Of a stretch of 36,942 nucleotides of DNA, positions 17,564 to 26,674 are shown in pieces. This DNA is from Pseudomonadota bacterium. Lineage in GTDB: Bacteria; Pseudomonadota; Gammaproteobacteria; Acidithiobacillales; Acidithiobacillaceae. The number at the start of each line of letters is the position of its first letter. Position 1 is the stretch's first letter. The stretch is taken from contig JAKARO010000018.1 of assembly GCA_021821885.1 (NCBI GenBank), positions 1 to 36,942 of the forward strand. The letters run 5' to 3'. A model generated the notes under the pieces. It was not told the DNA's origin, did not search any database, and worked only from the letters and a program-made list of their open reading frames with translations. The position numbers were made by a program, and so were the translations under genes.

Positions 17564-18387
17564 GGACGGGTCCGGGTCGGAGGCCAGAGCAGTAGGACCG
17601 TATCCAGGGTTTCGAGCGATGCTGCCGGTTTGACCCGGATGTCGGCAAACGAGCTGGTAACCGGTCTTCGGACGGCTGTCACCGTGCCCACAGGGAGTCC
17701 CGGCGGGAACCGTCCCCCGAGGCCGGAACTGACCAGTACCACTCCTTTTCTGAGTGGGGTGTTACGGGGCTGGAAAGGGATTTTCAGACTTTGGGGATTC
17801 CCGGTTCCCACCACAAGCAGGGGCAGGCCAGAGCCCTTTGGGTGTACCGGGATGCTACTCCCGCGATCGGAAAGCAGGGCGACCCTGGCGTTGGCGGGAG
17901 AGGTTTCCGTGACCTGTCCGGCAACACCTCCTGCCGCCAGGACAGGCTGCCCCACATAGACTCCCTGCAGGTTGCCCAGATTGACGGTAATGGCCTGGCT
18001 CCCGGGAGCCAGTCTCTGGGCAACGACCTGTGCCACTGCGACTTTTCCGGGAGGGGTGGGAAAGCTGTCCAGGAGCGCAAGCAGCTGCCGGTCCTCGCTG
18101 CGCAGCACCGGAAGGCTGAGGTTCTGCTTTTCCAGGGAGAGGATCCGTTTCCTAAGCTTTTTGTTTTCCCTTTGCAGGTCGGCCATGTCCTGCGCATAGC
18201 GCTCCACCGCTGCCCAGCCCGAACGGATCTCTCCATTGACCCACAAAACCGGTCTGGCAATGGACAGGCCGACAATGCGGAGGCCAGAGTGGTGCAGACT
18301 ATAAAAGCTGACTGTTGCGCTTAAAACCGCGAGAGCGGCAAGGCGCAGTACAGAAGGAACCGGACGGTAGAAGAACAGGCCTGCCAT
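17560..18387 (-). CDS. mreC: Rod shape-determining protein MreC
   Basis: Bitopic protein, 275 aa: N-terminal transmembrane helix (about 12-32), a coiled coil (AVERYAQDMADLQRENKKLRKRILSLEKQ, about 60-90), then the periplasmic beta domain with NLGNLQGVYVGQPVLAAGGVAGQV and VSSGLGGRFPPGLPVGTV, both typical of MreC. It connects MreB filaments with the wall synthases. Lies 11 bases after mreB. Confidence 0.95.
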   Translation of the reverse strand: MAGLFFYRPVPSVLRLAALAVLSATVSFYSLHHSGLRIVGLSIARPVLWVNGEIRSGWAAVERYAQDMADLQRENKKLRKRILSLEKQNLSLPVLRSEDRQLLALLDSFPTPPGKVAVAQVVAQRLAPGSQAITVNLGNLQGVYVGQPVLAAGGVAGQVTETSPANARVALLSDRGSSIPVHPKGSGLPLLVVGTGNPQSLKIPFQPRNTPLRKGVVLVSSGLGGRFPPGLPVGTVTAVRRPVTSSFADIRVKPAASLETLDTVLLLWPPTRTRP

Positions 18388-18398
18388 GGCTGGAAATG

Positions 18399-19523
<1,125 letters not shown>

Positions 19524-19538
19524 TCAAGGCAAGTGCGA

Positions 19539-19566
19539 AGTCTAACATGGGGATTATCAAAGCCAA
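19539..19566 (-). promoter_or_regulatory. Candidate sigma-70-type promoter of mreB operon
   Basis: On the - strand TTGGCT (19561-19566) and TAGACT (19539-19544) are 16 bases apart; each matches four of six consensus positions. It lies between the soxB terminator and mreB and would give a leader of about 90 bases. Confidence 0.33.
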
Positions 19567-19606
19567 AACCCCAGAAACTGTAGTAATTTGGCTACAGCCG
19601 GGGCTG

Positions 19607-19635
19607 GACAAAAAAGCCGGCTTGCTGCCGGCCAA
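19607..19635 (-). terminator. Rho-independent terminator after soxB
   Basis: On the - strand a GC-rich hairpin (GCCGGC, loop AGCAA, GCCGGC; 19616-19632) is followed directly by six T residues (19610-19615). It is 25 bases past the soxB stop and separates the sox and mre operons. Confidence 0.85.
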
Positions 19636-19657
19636 GAACACCCGTTATCGCAAAACG

Positions 19658-21385
19658 TTAGAGTCCATATGGGTGCGGGTCAGCAATGCCGCGGTTGCTG
19701 CGCATATCCCCGTTCAGGGTTGGGAGATCCATCTTTTCGACTTCCACATGTTTTTTGTTCTCCAGCCACCGGGCAAAAATTTCCCACACGGGCTTTCCCT
19801 CCGACTTGTGCATGGAGGCCCATCCTGCCACCTTGTATTTTCGTGTGGCGCTGACCATCTTGCCGCCAATGCGCATATTGGTGATACGGTGCTGGATTTT
19901 TTCATCCGGATTGAACGCATACTGGATATTCCCAACACGGATCATGTCACCACCCTGCTGGTAGTAGGGATCCGGATTGAAAATGTTGTCAGCCACCTGT
20001 TCCATGATGTTTTTGATCTCGGCACCAGTGTATTCGTTGATGGTGACCTGGGGATAGGTGATTGCCGTCTGGCCCATGACGTCTTCCATGGTGATTGTCT
20101 CCCCGGGCAACTTGCAGTATCCCCAGCGGAAGCCGGGCGAGAAAGCTGCCTCGCAGTCCATTTCTTCCCGCAGGGCATTGCAGAGCAGCTGGTCAAAGGT
20201 CCCATTAAAATTGTCGCGGCGATACAGGAGGCTGCCGGTGGTTGCCAGCGGCTTTTCAAGCCTTTCCCGATAGGGAGCCCGAACTTTTTCAATATAAGCG
20301 GCCATTTCCGCATCCGGGTGGATGAGATTGGAAAAGACGGGCAGGTAATGGAAACGCCAGCCCTTGAGGCGCCCCTTGCCCACATCCAGGTCAAAGCGGG
20401 CCAGAACTTTGCCATTGGTGCTCGTATTGATAATGAGAGTCTGGTTGACCATAAAAGGCTTTGGACCCATGATGTCATGGGTATGGCCACCCAGAATGAT
20501 GTCGATACCCTTGACAAGGGCGGCCATTTTCTTGTCCACGTCAGCACCGTTATGGGACAGGACAACAACAAGATCGGCGTGTTCCTTCTCCCGACATTCC
20601 CTGACCACTTTCTGCATGTGCTGTGTATGGATGCCAAACTCCCAGTCGGGAATCAGGTAGGCGGGATTGGCAATGGGCGTGAACGGAAATGCCTGGCCGA
20701 TGACCGCGATGCGGCGGCCGCTGACTTCGTGGATACGGTAGGACTTGAAGACCGCTTCCTGCCAGGTGGTGTTAAAAATATTCTGTGCCAGAAATGTGGC
20801 CTTGAGCTCGTTCTTTACCAGATGCTGCACCCGGTCCTGGCCGTAGGTGAATTCCCAGTGTCCGACGAAATCGTCTACCCCGAGAAGATTCTGGGCGCCG
20901 ACCATGTCGGATGCCTGGGTCCAGAGACTGGTGGCCGAGCCCTGCCAGGTATCGCCACCATCAAGCAGGAGGACCCGTTTTCCGAGCTGCTGGCGGTAGC
21001 GTTTCACCAGACTTGCGATATGGGCATAGCCCCCAATTTTCCCGTAGTGGTGGGCCAGGGTGTCATAATCAAGACAGGAATAGGCGTATCCGTCTGCAGT
21101 TCCCCGGGTTACACCATAATAATCAAGCATCCATTTGCCGCAGAGATGGGGTGTCTGGTTGAGTACGGGACCAACGCCAATGTTGGTATCAGGTTCCCTC
21201 CACCAGACGGGCAGCAGCTGGGCGTGGGAATCTGTCATGTGCAGGAGGGTGACATTTCCATAATCGGGAATCTCATAGGGATCACTCTCCCCTCCCCAGG
21301 CCGCCTGTACCGCGCCTGGGGTGAAAAAACTGGCTGCACCGGCGATGCCGAGCAGCTGCAGGAAATCTCGTCTACCAATACGCAT
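19658..21385 (-). CDS. soxB: Thiosulfohydrolase SoxB
   Basis: Periplasmic dimanganese enzyme that hydrolyses sulfate from the cysteine S-thiosulfonate carried by SoxY. The 575-aa product has a twin-arginine signal (RRDFLQLLG at 5-13). The 5'-nucleotidase-type metal motifs are seen in order: LLHMTDSHAQ, DGGDTWQGSATSL, GHWEFTYG, LSHNGADVD and GGHTHD. The SoxB-specific GHWEFTYG replaces the GNHE of nucleotidases. It is the last gene of the soxYZ-DUF302-soxB run and is followed by a strong terminator. Confidence 0.97.
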   Translation of the reverse strand: MRIGRRDFLQLLGIAGAASFFTPGAVQAAWGGESDPYEIPDYGNVTLLHMTDSHAQLLPVWWREPDTNIGVGPVLNQTPHLCGKWMLDYYGVTRGTADGYAYSCLDYDTLAHHYGKIGGYAHIASLVKRYRQQLGKRVLLLDGGDTWQGSATSLWTQASDMVGAQNLLGVDDFVGHWEFTYGQDRVQHLVKNELKATFLAQNIFNTTWQEAVFKSYRIHEVSGRRIAVIGQAFPFTPIANPAYLIPDWEFGIHTQHMQKVVRECREKEHADLVVVLSHNGADVDKKMAALVKGIDIILGGHTHDIMGPKPFMVNQTLIINTSTNGKVLARFDLDVGKGRLKGWRFHYLPVFSNLIHPDAEMAAYIEKVRAPYRERLEKPLATTGSLLYRRDNFNGTFDQLLCNALREEMDCEAAFSPGFRWGYCKLPGETITMEDVMGQTAITYPQVTINEYTGAEIKNIMEQVADNIFNPDPYYQQGGDMIRVGNIQYAFNPDEKIQHRITNMRIGGKMVSATRKYKVAGWASMHKSEGKPVWEIFARWLENKKHVEVEKMDLPTLNGDMRSNRGIADPHPYGL

Positions 21386-21401
21386 GTGAAGTCTCCAGTG
21401 G

Positions 21402-21938
21402 TTACAGTCCGCCAGACTTGGCCTGTTTCATCACGTTGATGATCTGCCGGTTCAGTTCCCGGGCTACCTTTGTCGCCTCTGGATTTTTCGGGAAGTATTT
21501 CAGGGCATAGGTTGGCAGGTAGGTCAGCAGTTTCAGCTGGCCGTGATCTTCGTACATGACAATCTTGCAGGGGGCAAAAGCGCCAAATGCAGGGGTGCTC
21601 CGCAGGATTTTGGCCCCAAGTACCAGGTTGCAGACCTCATAAATCACATACGGACTGCTGCTTTTGATACCACGTGCCTTGAGACCCTGCTGGATGTTCA
21701 GGGTGCCTACGACGTTCATGTTTTCCGATTCGGCACCGTTCGTGATACCCAGCTTGACCCCGGCTGGGCTGACTCCCTTGTCAACATTGACAATATACAA
21801 GGGGGAGCTGGTGTTGATGGGTGGCATTCCTGAGACGGGAGCGGGAATTGTGGCTGCCATGGAGCCCACTGGGAAAACCAGCAGGAGGCCGCCCAGGACA
21901 AGTCCTGCGGTGGCGCCTGGCAATTTTGGTTTGGTCAT
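21402..21938 (-). CDS. Secreted DUF302 protein in sox operon
   Basis: A 178-aa exported protein: signal peptide residues ~1-28 (LVLGGLLLVFPVGSMAA), then a DUF302-like domain. Two cysteines, in YEVCNLVLGAKIL and FAPCKIVMYEDHGQL, flank the conserved core and could form a disulfide or take part in thiol or heme chemistry. The start at 21938 has GAGGAAC upstream; the longer frame to 22073 would give an improbable N terminus. It lies 16 bases upstream of soxB, so it is likely part of the periplasmic Sox machinery. DUF302 function is not established. Confidence 0.75.
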   Translation of the reverse strand: MTKPKLPGATAGLVLGGLLLVFPVGSMAATIPAPVSGMPPINTSSPLYIVNVDKGVSPAGVKLGITNGAESENMNVVGTLNIQQGLKARGIKSSSPYVIYEVCNLVLGAKILRSTPAFGAFAPCKIVMYEDHGQLKLLTYLPTYALKYFPKNPEATKVARELNRQIINVMKQAKSGGL

Positions 21939-22190
21939 GGGTAGTTCCTCATGCAAAAAAAGATGTTGGATGGTGCCGGTAGCCAGGAATTGCAGGCCTG
22001 TGGCCCATATGCTGCTGCCCGGATGGCGCATGATTAATGTTCGGGGCTGTGTCTGGGGGAGACCGGCCTCCATCCGCCAGTTCCTCCCTGCCGGGGGTGC
22101 CGCCGGGACGCAAGTACTGCACCGGCGGGTACGGTTCCCTTTGCATCGTGGCCATTTCTTCCCTGCCCGGAAGAGGGTGTGTCACTGGCC
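21939..22190 (-). other. Gene-free spacer between soxZ and the DUF302 gene
   Basis: A 252-base spacer inside the sox operon. I see no supported gene; a 78-codon frame with a GTG start exists but its composition is not protein-like. No clear terminator or promoter could be assigned. Confidence 0.4.
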
Positions 22191-22520
22191 CTAGCTCACG
22201 GACAGTTTGGCCCCAGTACTCCAGACGCCATTTTTATTGTCTTTCCAGACCATCTTCAGGGTTCCGCTTTCTTCAGCCCGCATCTTGAATGCCAGGTAGG
22301 GATTGGCGCTGACGGCGGTGCTCCAGTCGATATCGAGCAGTGGCCTGTCATTAAAGGTAACGGTGACTGTCTGGATATAGTGGGCGGGTATGATCTTCCC
22401 CGCTTTGTCCTTGGCAAGGCCCGTATCCATGGGATGCATGATTAGGGACCGGACCTCGATGACTTCGCCCTTTTTCGCGCTGCCCGGCATGCGGATCATG
22501 GGATTTCCAATAGCTGCCAT
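22191..22520 (-). CDS. soxZ: Sulfur-oxidation carrier partner SoxZ
   Basis: Periplasmic immunoglobulin-like partner of SoxY, 109 aa, without its own signal peptide, exported in complex with SoxY. Recognisable segments: KKGEVIEVRSLIMHPMDTG, HYIQTVTVTFNDRPLLDIDWSTAVSANPYLAF and TLKMVWKDNKNGVW. Lies 45 bases after soxY. Confidence 0.96.
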   Translation of the reverse strand: MAAIGNPMIRMPGSAKKGEVIEVRSLIMHPMDTGLAKDKAGKIIPAHYIQTVTVTFNDRPLLDIDWSTAVSANPYLAFKMRAEESGTLKMVWKDNKNGVWSTGAKLSVS

Positions 22521-22565
22521 AGTCTGACTCCTTGAATTGATAATGTTGGGGGTATCTGCCCGGGA

Positions 22566-23075
22566 TCAGCCGCCACATCCACCGATGGTGACCTTGACCT
22601 TCCGGGGTGCTGAGGCCATCAGCTCGCCTTTGCTGGTCCGCGCAACCACGCGTACATTGTCGGTTTTGGCCATCTTGATGCGCTGCTGGATAAATGCGTG
22701 GCCACAACCTGGAGTAAAATTGAACTGGCTGGCCAGGGGCGTTGGGTTGTGGTCCACGAAGAGCCATACGGTCTTCACGTAATCGTCGGCATTCATGGGC
22801 GAGTCAATCTCTATGGTCACGGGAACCGCCGCGCCATTCTCCGCAATGGAAGGAGCCGACAGACGAACCTTGGATGAAACGGGAATCTCCGTTTTGCCTA
22901 TGGAATCGGTCATTGCAGCCGCCAGCTTCTTTTCTTCAAAGGGCTTGGCAGGCCATCCGGCCACGTTTCCCGCAAAGGCCATTCCCGAACGGAGAAGCCC
23001 TGTACCCGCGACAGCCGCCATAGTGGTGGCGGTGAGGCCGGTACCCAGAAATTCCCGACGTTTCATATTTTTCAT
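22566..23075 (-). CDS. soxY: Sulfur-oxidation carrier protein SoxY
   Basis: Carries sulfur intermediates covalently on its C-terminal swinging arm during thiosulfate oxidation. The 169-aa product starts with a twin-arginine signal (KRREFLGTG) and ends with the invariant carrier motif GGCGG, with C167 as attachment point. AAGGAG lies eight bases before the ATG at 23075, which decides the start; the upstream open frame to 23297 is not protein-like. A small hairpin sits 40 bases before the start. Confidence 0.96.
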   Translation of the reverse strand: MKNMKRREFLGTGLTATTMAAVAGTGLLRSGMAFAGNVAGWPAKPFEEKKLAAAMTDSIGKTEIPVSSKVRLSAPSIAENGAAVPVTIEIDSPMNADDYVKTVWLFVDHNPTPLASQFNFTPGCGHAFIQQRIKMAKTDNVRVVARTSKGELMASAPRKVKVTIGGCGG

Positions 23076-23114
23076 GAAGATAACTCCTTGAATAGCAAGT
23101 ATATTTATTGAAAT

Positions 23115-23132
23115 ATCCGGCAATGGCCGGAT
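23115..23132 (-). promoter_or_regulatory. Leader hairpin upstream of soxY
   Basis: A perfect 7-bp inverted repeat (ATCCGGC, four-base loop, GCCGGAT) in the presumed soxYZ mRNA leader, about 40 bases before the start codon and followed by an AT-rich stretch with no T-run. It may be a processing or stability element; no function is shown. Confidence 0.4.
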
Positions 23133-23531
23133 GTTGGCTCTTCCGCAAGTGGAAAGTTTCCAGTGTCTCCGTGACTGGTCGTGCCGGTACCTGGAAACGG
23201 GTTCTGCAGTCCTCGCAGGATTGCGGCCTGATTTTCCCTGTACCGGAGCCCCGGGTGGGGGATAAGGATCCTTCTGGAAGAGAGTGTTCCTGTACATCCT
23301 GCAGGCAGCCTGCTAGGGGGATATCCCCAGTCAGGCGCGGATGTGGCGCCCCTGTCCGTGCTGGCTGGTGGTATTGGCGTCCAGGAAATAGGGTACACGT
23401 GCATTTCTTCCGCCTTGACAGATGTCTTATGGGCGGTCCCGGTGGAAATGCGCGTAGGTGTTGTGGATTGGCACATGTGTATGACCCTGCTCCCCAGGTT
23501 TGGCCAGCTCGGAAACTGGACGCAGGGGAAT

Positions 23532-23548
23532 TAGCAGTTTTCGTGCCA
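23532..23548 (-). promoter_or_regulatory. Sigma-54 (-24/-12) promoter for soxYZ operon
   Basis: On the - strand TGGCACGAAAACTGCTA matches the sigma-54 consensus TGGCACGNNNNTTGCW except for one base in the -12 block. Spacing of the GG and GC dinucleotides is correct. It points toward soxY, and the adjacent gene encodes a sigma-54 activator, which makes it very plausible. Confidence 0.75.
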
Positions 23549-23596
23549 TTCTGGCGGAAGCGAAACCTGCTTGCCCGTTTTTTCGGGAAGCCGCTT

Positions 23597-23613
23597 CTGT
23601 TTCCCGGAAACAG
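23597..23613. promoter_or_regulatory. 17-base palindrome, candidate activator binding site
   Basis: CTGTTTCC, a central C, then GGAAACAG: perfect 8-base arms. It lies about 50-65 bases upstream of the -24 element of the sigma-54 promoter, a distance usual for enhancer sites of NtrC-type dimers with a Fis-like helix-turn-helix. A second shorter palindrome (GAAGCCGCTTC, 23587-23597) abuts it. Confidence 0.5.
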
Positions 23614-23720
23614 TCTGGGTAGAGGATGCACCGGCCTGTCTGGCTGGTAGGTGGTAGGGGTAGCGGATGGGGCAGATGTTCCAGCTGCGGTGGCCCAAAA
23701 GGCACAACGCAAGACGATCT

Positions 23721-25094
23721 CTAGTTTTCGTTTTCTGCATTCTCCTCCTCATTTTCCATCTCACCGAGAAGGCCCATATTTTTCATTTTCGTGCGCAGCT
23801 GTTTGCGGCTGATGCCTAGAAGAAGGGCTGCCTGGCTCTGGTTGAATCGGGTTTTCTCCAGCGCTGCCATAACGGTCTGCCGTTCCAGTGCCGGGAGATC
23901 ATAGGGGCTCATGCTGACAGAATCAGATGGGCCCCGCCGGTACAGAATTTCTGGTGGAAGATCGCGCAGGGAAATTTTGCTGCCGCGGTTGAGAACCACT
24001 ACGCGTTCCAGCAGGTTTTCCAGCTGGCGGATATTTCCCGGCCAGTCGTGGGCTTCAAGGGCTGTCATGGCCTCAGGCTGTATCTCCATGGGCTGGCTGC
24101 GTCCGATCGCAAGGCAGATTTTCTGCAGAAAATGCTCAATGAGTGGCAGGATGTCTGCCCGTCGCTCACGAAGGGGGGGGATGTGCATGGGAATGACATT
24201 CAGACGGTAATAGAGATCTTCGCGGAAACGTCCTTCGGCAATTGCCTGGACAAGATCCACGTGGGTTGCAGCCACGATCCTGGCGGAGAGACGTACCGGC
24301 AGGTGGGCCCCCAGACGGGTAAACTCCCGCTCCTGGAGTGCACGCAGGAGTTTGACCTGCATCGGCAACGGCATGTCTCCTACTTCATCCAGGAAGAGAG
24401 TGCCCCCTGCGGCCATTTCCAGTTTCCCTGCCTGGGAACGGAGTGCTCCCGTAAATGCCCCCCGTTCGTAGCCAAAAATTTCGCTTTCGACCAGCTCCAG
24501 AGGAATTGCGCCACAATTGACAGCCACAAAAGGATGGCTGGCGCGCGGCGAGGCACTATGCAGGGCACGGGCCACCAGCTCCTTTCCGGTGCCCGATTCG
24601 CCTGTGACCATTACGTTGGACGGAGCAGGAGCAACCAGATGGATAATTTCCAGCAGCTGCTCTATGGCCCGGCTTACGCCAATCAGTCCATGACGGCCAG
24701 GTTCCTGCTGAAGTGGTGGTACGACCTGGCCCCGCCGCTGGAGGATCTGGCGAATGAGTGCTATGAGCTCGCGTTCGTCCACAGGCTTGGTAAGATAGTA
24801 TTCAGCACCAGCCTTGATAGCCGCGACGGCCTGGTCAATCTCGCCATAGGCTGTGCTGATAATTACAGGCAGTTCCGGATAGTTCTCCTTGATGCGGAGC
24901 AGCATCTCAGTCCCGGATATTCCCGGCAGTCGCTGGTCACTAAGGATTAGGGAGGGCCTGCTCTGTGCCAGGATACCCAGGGCTTCTTCTGCATCCCCCG
25001 CCTCAAGGGGAGCAAAGCCCTCGGCCCGCAGGACCGCCGCCAGGACCCTGCGCAGGTTGCGTTCATCCTCTACTACAAGAATCTTGTGTTCCAT
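23721..25094 (-). CDS. Sigma-54-dependent response regulator (NtrC family)
   Basis: A 457-aa activator with three domains. Receiver (1-120): phospho-acceptor D53 in LSDQRLPG, T81, K103 in LTKP. AAA+ domain (~135-370): Walker A GESGTGKE (165-172), the sigma-54 contact loop GAFTGA (212-217), Walker B GTLFLDEVGDM. C-terminal Fis-type helix-turn-helix (FNQSQAALLLGISRKQLRTKMK) and an acidic Glu/Asn tail. It lies next to a -24/-12 promoter facing soxY, so it very likely activates the sox operon; this resembles the TspR regulator described for Acidithiobacillus caldus sox genes, but identity is inferred. Confidence 0.93.
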   Translation of the reverse strand: MEHKILVVEDERNLRRVLAAVLRAEGFAPLEAGDAEEALGILAQSRPSLILSDQRLPGISGTEMLLRIKENYPELPVIISTAYGEIDQAVAAIKAGAEYYLTKPVDERELIALIRQILQRRGQVVPPLQQEPGRHGLIGVSRAIEQLLEIIHLVAPAPSNVMVTGESGTGKELVARALHSASPRASHPFVAVNCGAIPLELVESEIFGYERGAFTGALRSQAGKLEMAAGGTLFLDEVGDMPLPMQVKLLRALQEREFTRLGAHLPVRLSARIVAATHVDLVQAIAEGRFREDLYYRLNVIPMHIPPLRERRADILPLIEHFLQKICLAIGRSQPMEIQPEAMTALEAHDWPGNIRQLENLLERVVVLNRGSKISLRDLPPEILYRRGPSDSVSMSPYDLPALERQTVMAALEKTRFNQSQAALLLGISRKQLRTKMKNMGLLGEMENEEENAENEN

Positions 25095-25147
25095 GAAAAT
25101 GACATACCTCAGGGTCAGGGTATCCGGGCCCGGATGTTTCGCCCGTC

Positions 25148-26674
25148 CTATGAAGCTGCGGCTGTCAGGGACGGCCGCGGCGGAATGTGGAGAATAAACT
25201 GTGCACCCCCGATATCTGCGGTCTGCAGCTCAACACTTCCTTCGTGCACCATCATGATTTTGGCGACTACCGCAAGTCCAAGGCCGCTTCCCTTCGTCTT
25301 GGTGGTTACATAGGGCTTGAAAATGGTTGAACGCCTCGCATCAGGAACTCCCGGTCCGTTGTCGGATATGGAGAGATCAATCTGCCCGTTTTCCCTTGCG
25401 CTGGCTGAGACGACAATTCTCCCCCCCCTTGCCGGTACGGCGTCGCAGGCGTTGAGCAAAAGATTGCTCAGTGCCTGGCCAATCAGGGAAGAATCCAGAG
25501 TTGCATGAAGTATGGAAGGGCAGTGGATTTCGACGGAAATGCTTTTGGCTTCAAAATCTGCGCGGTGGCGGTCAACGCTTCGCGCCAGAACCTCCAGCAG
25601 TCTCAGGTTGCTCATGCGTGTCTCATAGGAACGGCCAAAATCCAGAAAGCCTTGGGTCATATCGTAAAGGCGCTGCACTTCTTCCTCAATGATCGCCAGG
25701 AAATCTTGGCGGTTTTCCAAATCGTTGTAGTGCACAAGGTACCGTGCTGCCCCTCTGAGAGAGGAGAGCGCGTTCCGGATCTCATGGGCTACCTGCGCAG
25801 ACATTTCTCCTATCGTTGCCATGCACTGCATCGCCTGCTGGCGCTGGTGCATCTGCTGAAGTTCCTGCAGGTGCTCTTCGAGCCTTTTCTCGGTCAGACG
25901 GAAAGCAATCTCCAGACGGTGCAGTTCATCCTGGCTGCTACTGTCCCTAGTGGTTTCAATGGGATGATCTTCCAGCCCCAGACGCTGTTCCATCCCTTCA
26001 ATTTCTCGCATGAGACGTGATACTGGCCGGGTGATGGCCAGGCTGACGAGGTAGGCACCTACCAGACCGATGACCGCTGTAACGACTCCCAGGACAACTA
26101 GGCGACTGATGGTATGTTCCAGTCTGTGGCTAACCAGATGGTCAATCTGCTTCTGCTCCGCCTGCAGCCAAACGGCCCCGAGTGTCTGCCCCCCTGCGCG
26201 GATGGGGCGAGAATACAGATCGACTGGCAGGAATTCCTGCCGGTCTTCGGGCGTATAGCGGGTACCCAGCCGGGAAAGACGGGTACTGGCCACGATTATA
26301 TCCTGTCTATCCACGATGTTTACCGATCTTACGAGGGGGTTGCTGGTCCGTGTCAGACCGGACAGGCGGCCACCTTCCTTCAGCAGCAGGGGGTCGGCGG
26401 CGTTTCTGGCAATGTTTCCCGTAAGGTGGGAGAGTTCCGTCTGGACCTGGCTGGTCAGATCCGAGCGCACGGATGTGTATAGAAAAACGGCGATCATGGT
26501 ATATACCATGGCGACAACAAGCAGGACAAAGGCCATGCTCTTGCTCCGCCAGGTCAGGCGGTTCCACAGGAGGAGCAGATCTGGAATGCGCGATGCTCCA
26601 GCTTGGCCCGGATGGCGCTGCCCTTTGGGGTGGACTTCTTTCCGGGTGCTGCTGGCGGGAGACGAAGCGGTCAT
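25148..26674 (-). CDS. Membrane sensor histidine kinase paired with sigma-54 regulator
   Basis: A 508-aa kinase. Cytoplasmic N-terminal ~45 residues, first transmembrane helix ~47-67, periplasmic domain ~68-190, second helix ~190-213, HAMP, coiled coil (~250-285), then the kinase core: H297 in VAHEIRNALSSL, N box NLLLNACDAVP, G1 DNGPGVP, F box IFKPYVTTKTKGSGLGLAV. The periplasmic part is a short single sensor domain. Its start overlaps the upstream binding-protein gene by four bases, so the kinase may sense through that protein. Role in sulfur-compound sensing is inferred from the neighbouring sox genes (compare TspS). Confidence 0.92.
   Translation of the reverse strand: MTASSPASSTRKEVHPKGQRHPGQAGASRIPDLLLLWNRLTWRSKSMAFVLLVVAMVYTMIAVFLYTSVRSDLTSQVQTELSHLTGNIARNAADPLLLKEGGRLSGLTRTSNPLVRSVNIVDRQDIIVASTRLSRLGTRYTPEDRQEFLPVDLYSRPIRAGGQTLGAVWLQAEQKQIDHLVSHRLEHTISRLVVLGVVTAVIGLVGAYLVSLAITRPVSRLMREIEGMEQRLGLEDHPIETTRDSSSQDELHRLEIAFRLTEKRLEEHLQELQQMHQRQQAMQCMATIGEMSAQVAHEIRNALSSLRGAARYLVHYNDLENRQDFLAIIEEEVQRLYDMTQGFLDFGRSYETRMSNLRLLEVLARSVDRHRADFEAKSISVEIHCPSILHATLDSSLIGQALSNLLLNACDAVPARGGRIVVSASARENGQIDLSISDNGPGVPDARRSTIFKPYVTTKTKGSGLGLAVVAKIMMVHEGSVELQTADIGGAQFILHIPPRPSLTAAAS

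Larger units (their letters stand above)
23076..23720 (-). other. Long intergenic regulatory region upstream of soxY
   Basis: A 645-base stretch between the regulator stop and soxY. It holds the sigma-54 promoter, an upstream palindrome and a leader hairpin, listed separately. Several open frames cross it on both strands, but none has a convincing start site, amino-acid composition or motif. From the promoter the soxY leader would be about 445 bases, long for a simple operon. Confidence 0.6.

Noticed and set aside
19547-21439. Open frame of 630 codons on the + strand opposite soxB
   Set aside because: It is antisense to a fully conserved soxB with all metal motifs; the frame is open because of codon bias and shows no recognisable domain.
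21949-22185. 78-codon GTG-initiated frame between soxZ and the DUF302 gene
   Set aside because: Biased composition (Pro, Gly, His), no motif and weak start context; possibly non-coding spacer.
23463-23486. TGGCAC on the + strand as a second sigma-54 site
   Set aside because: No GC dinucleotide at the -12 position and it points away from sox.
22936-23712. Open frame of 258 codons on the - strand through the soxY leader
   Set aside because: Overlaps the soxY N terminus in another frame, Pro/Arg/Ser-rich, no ribosome site or domain.
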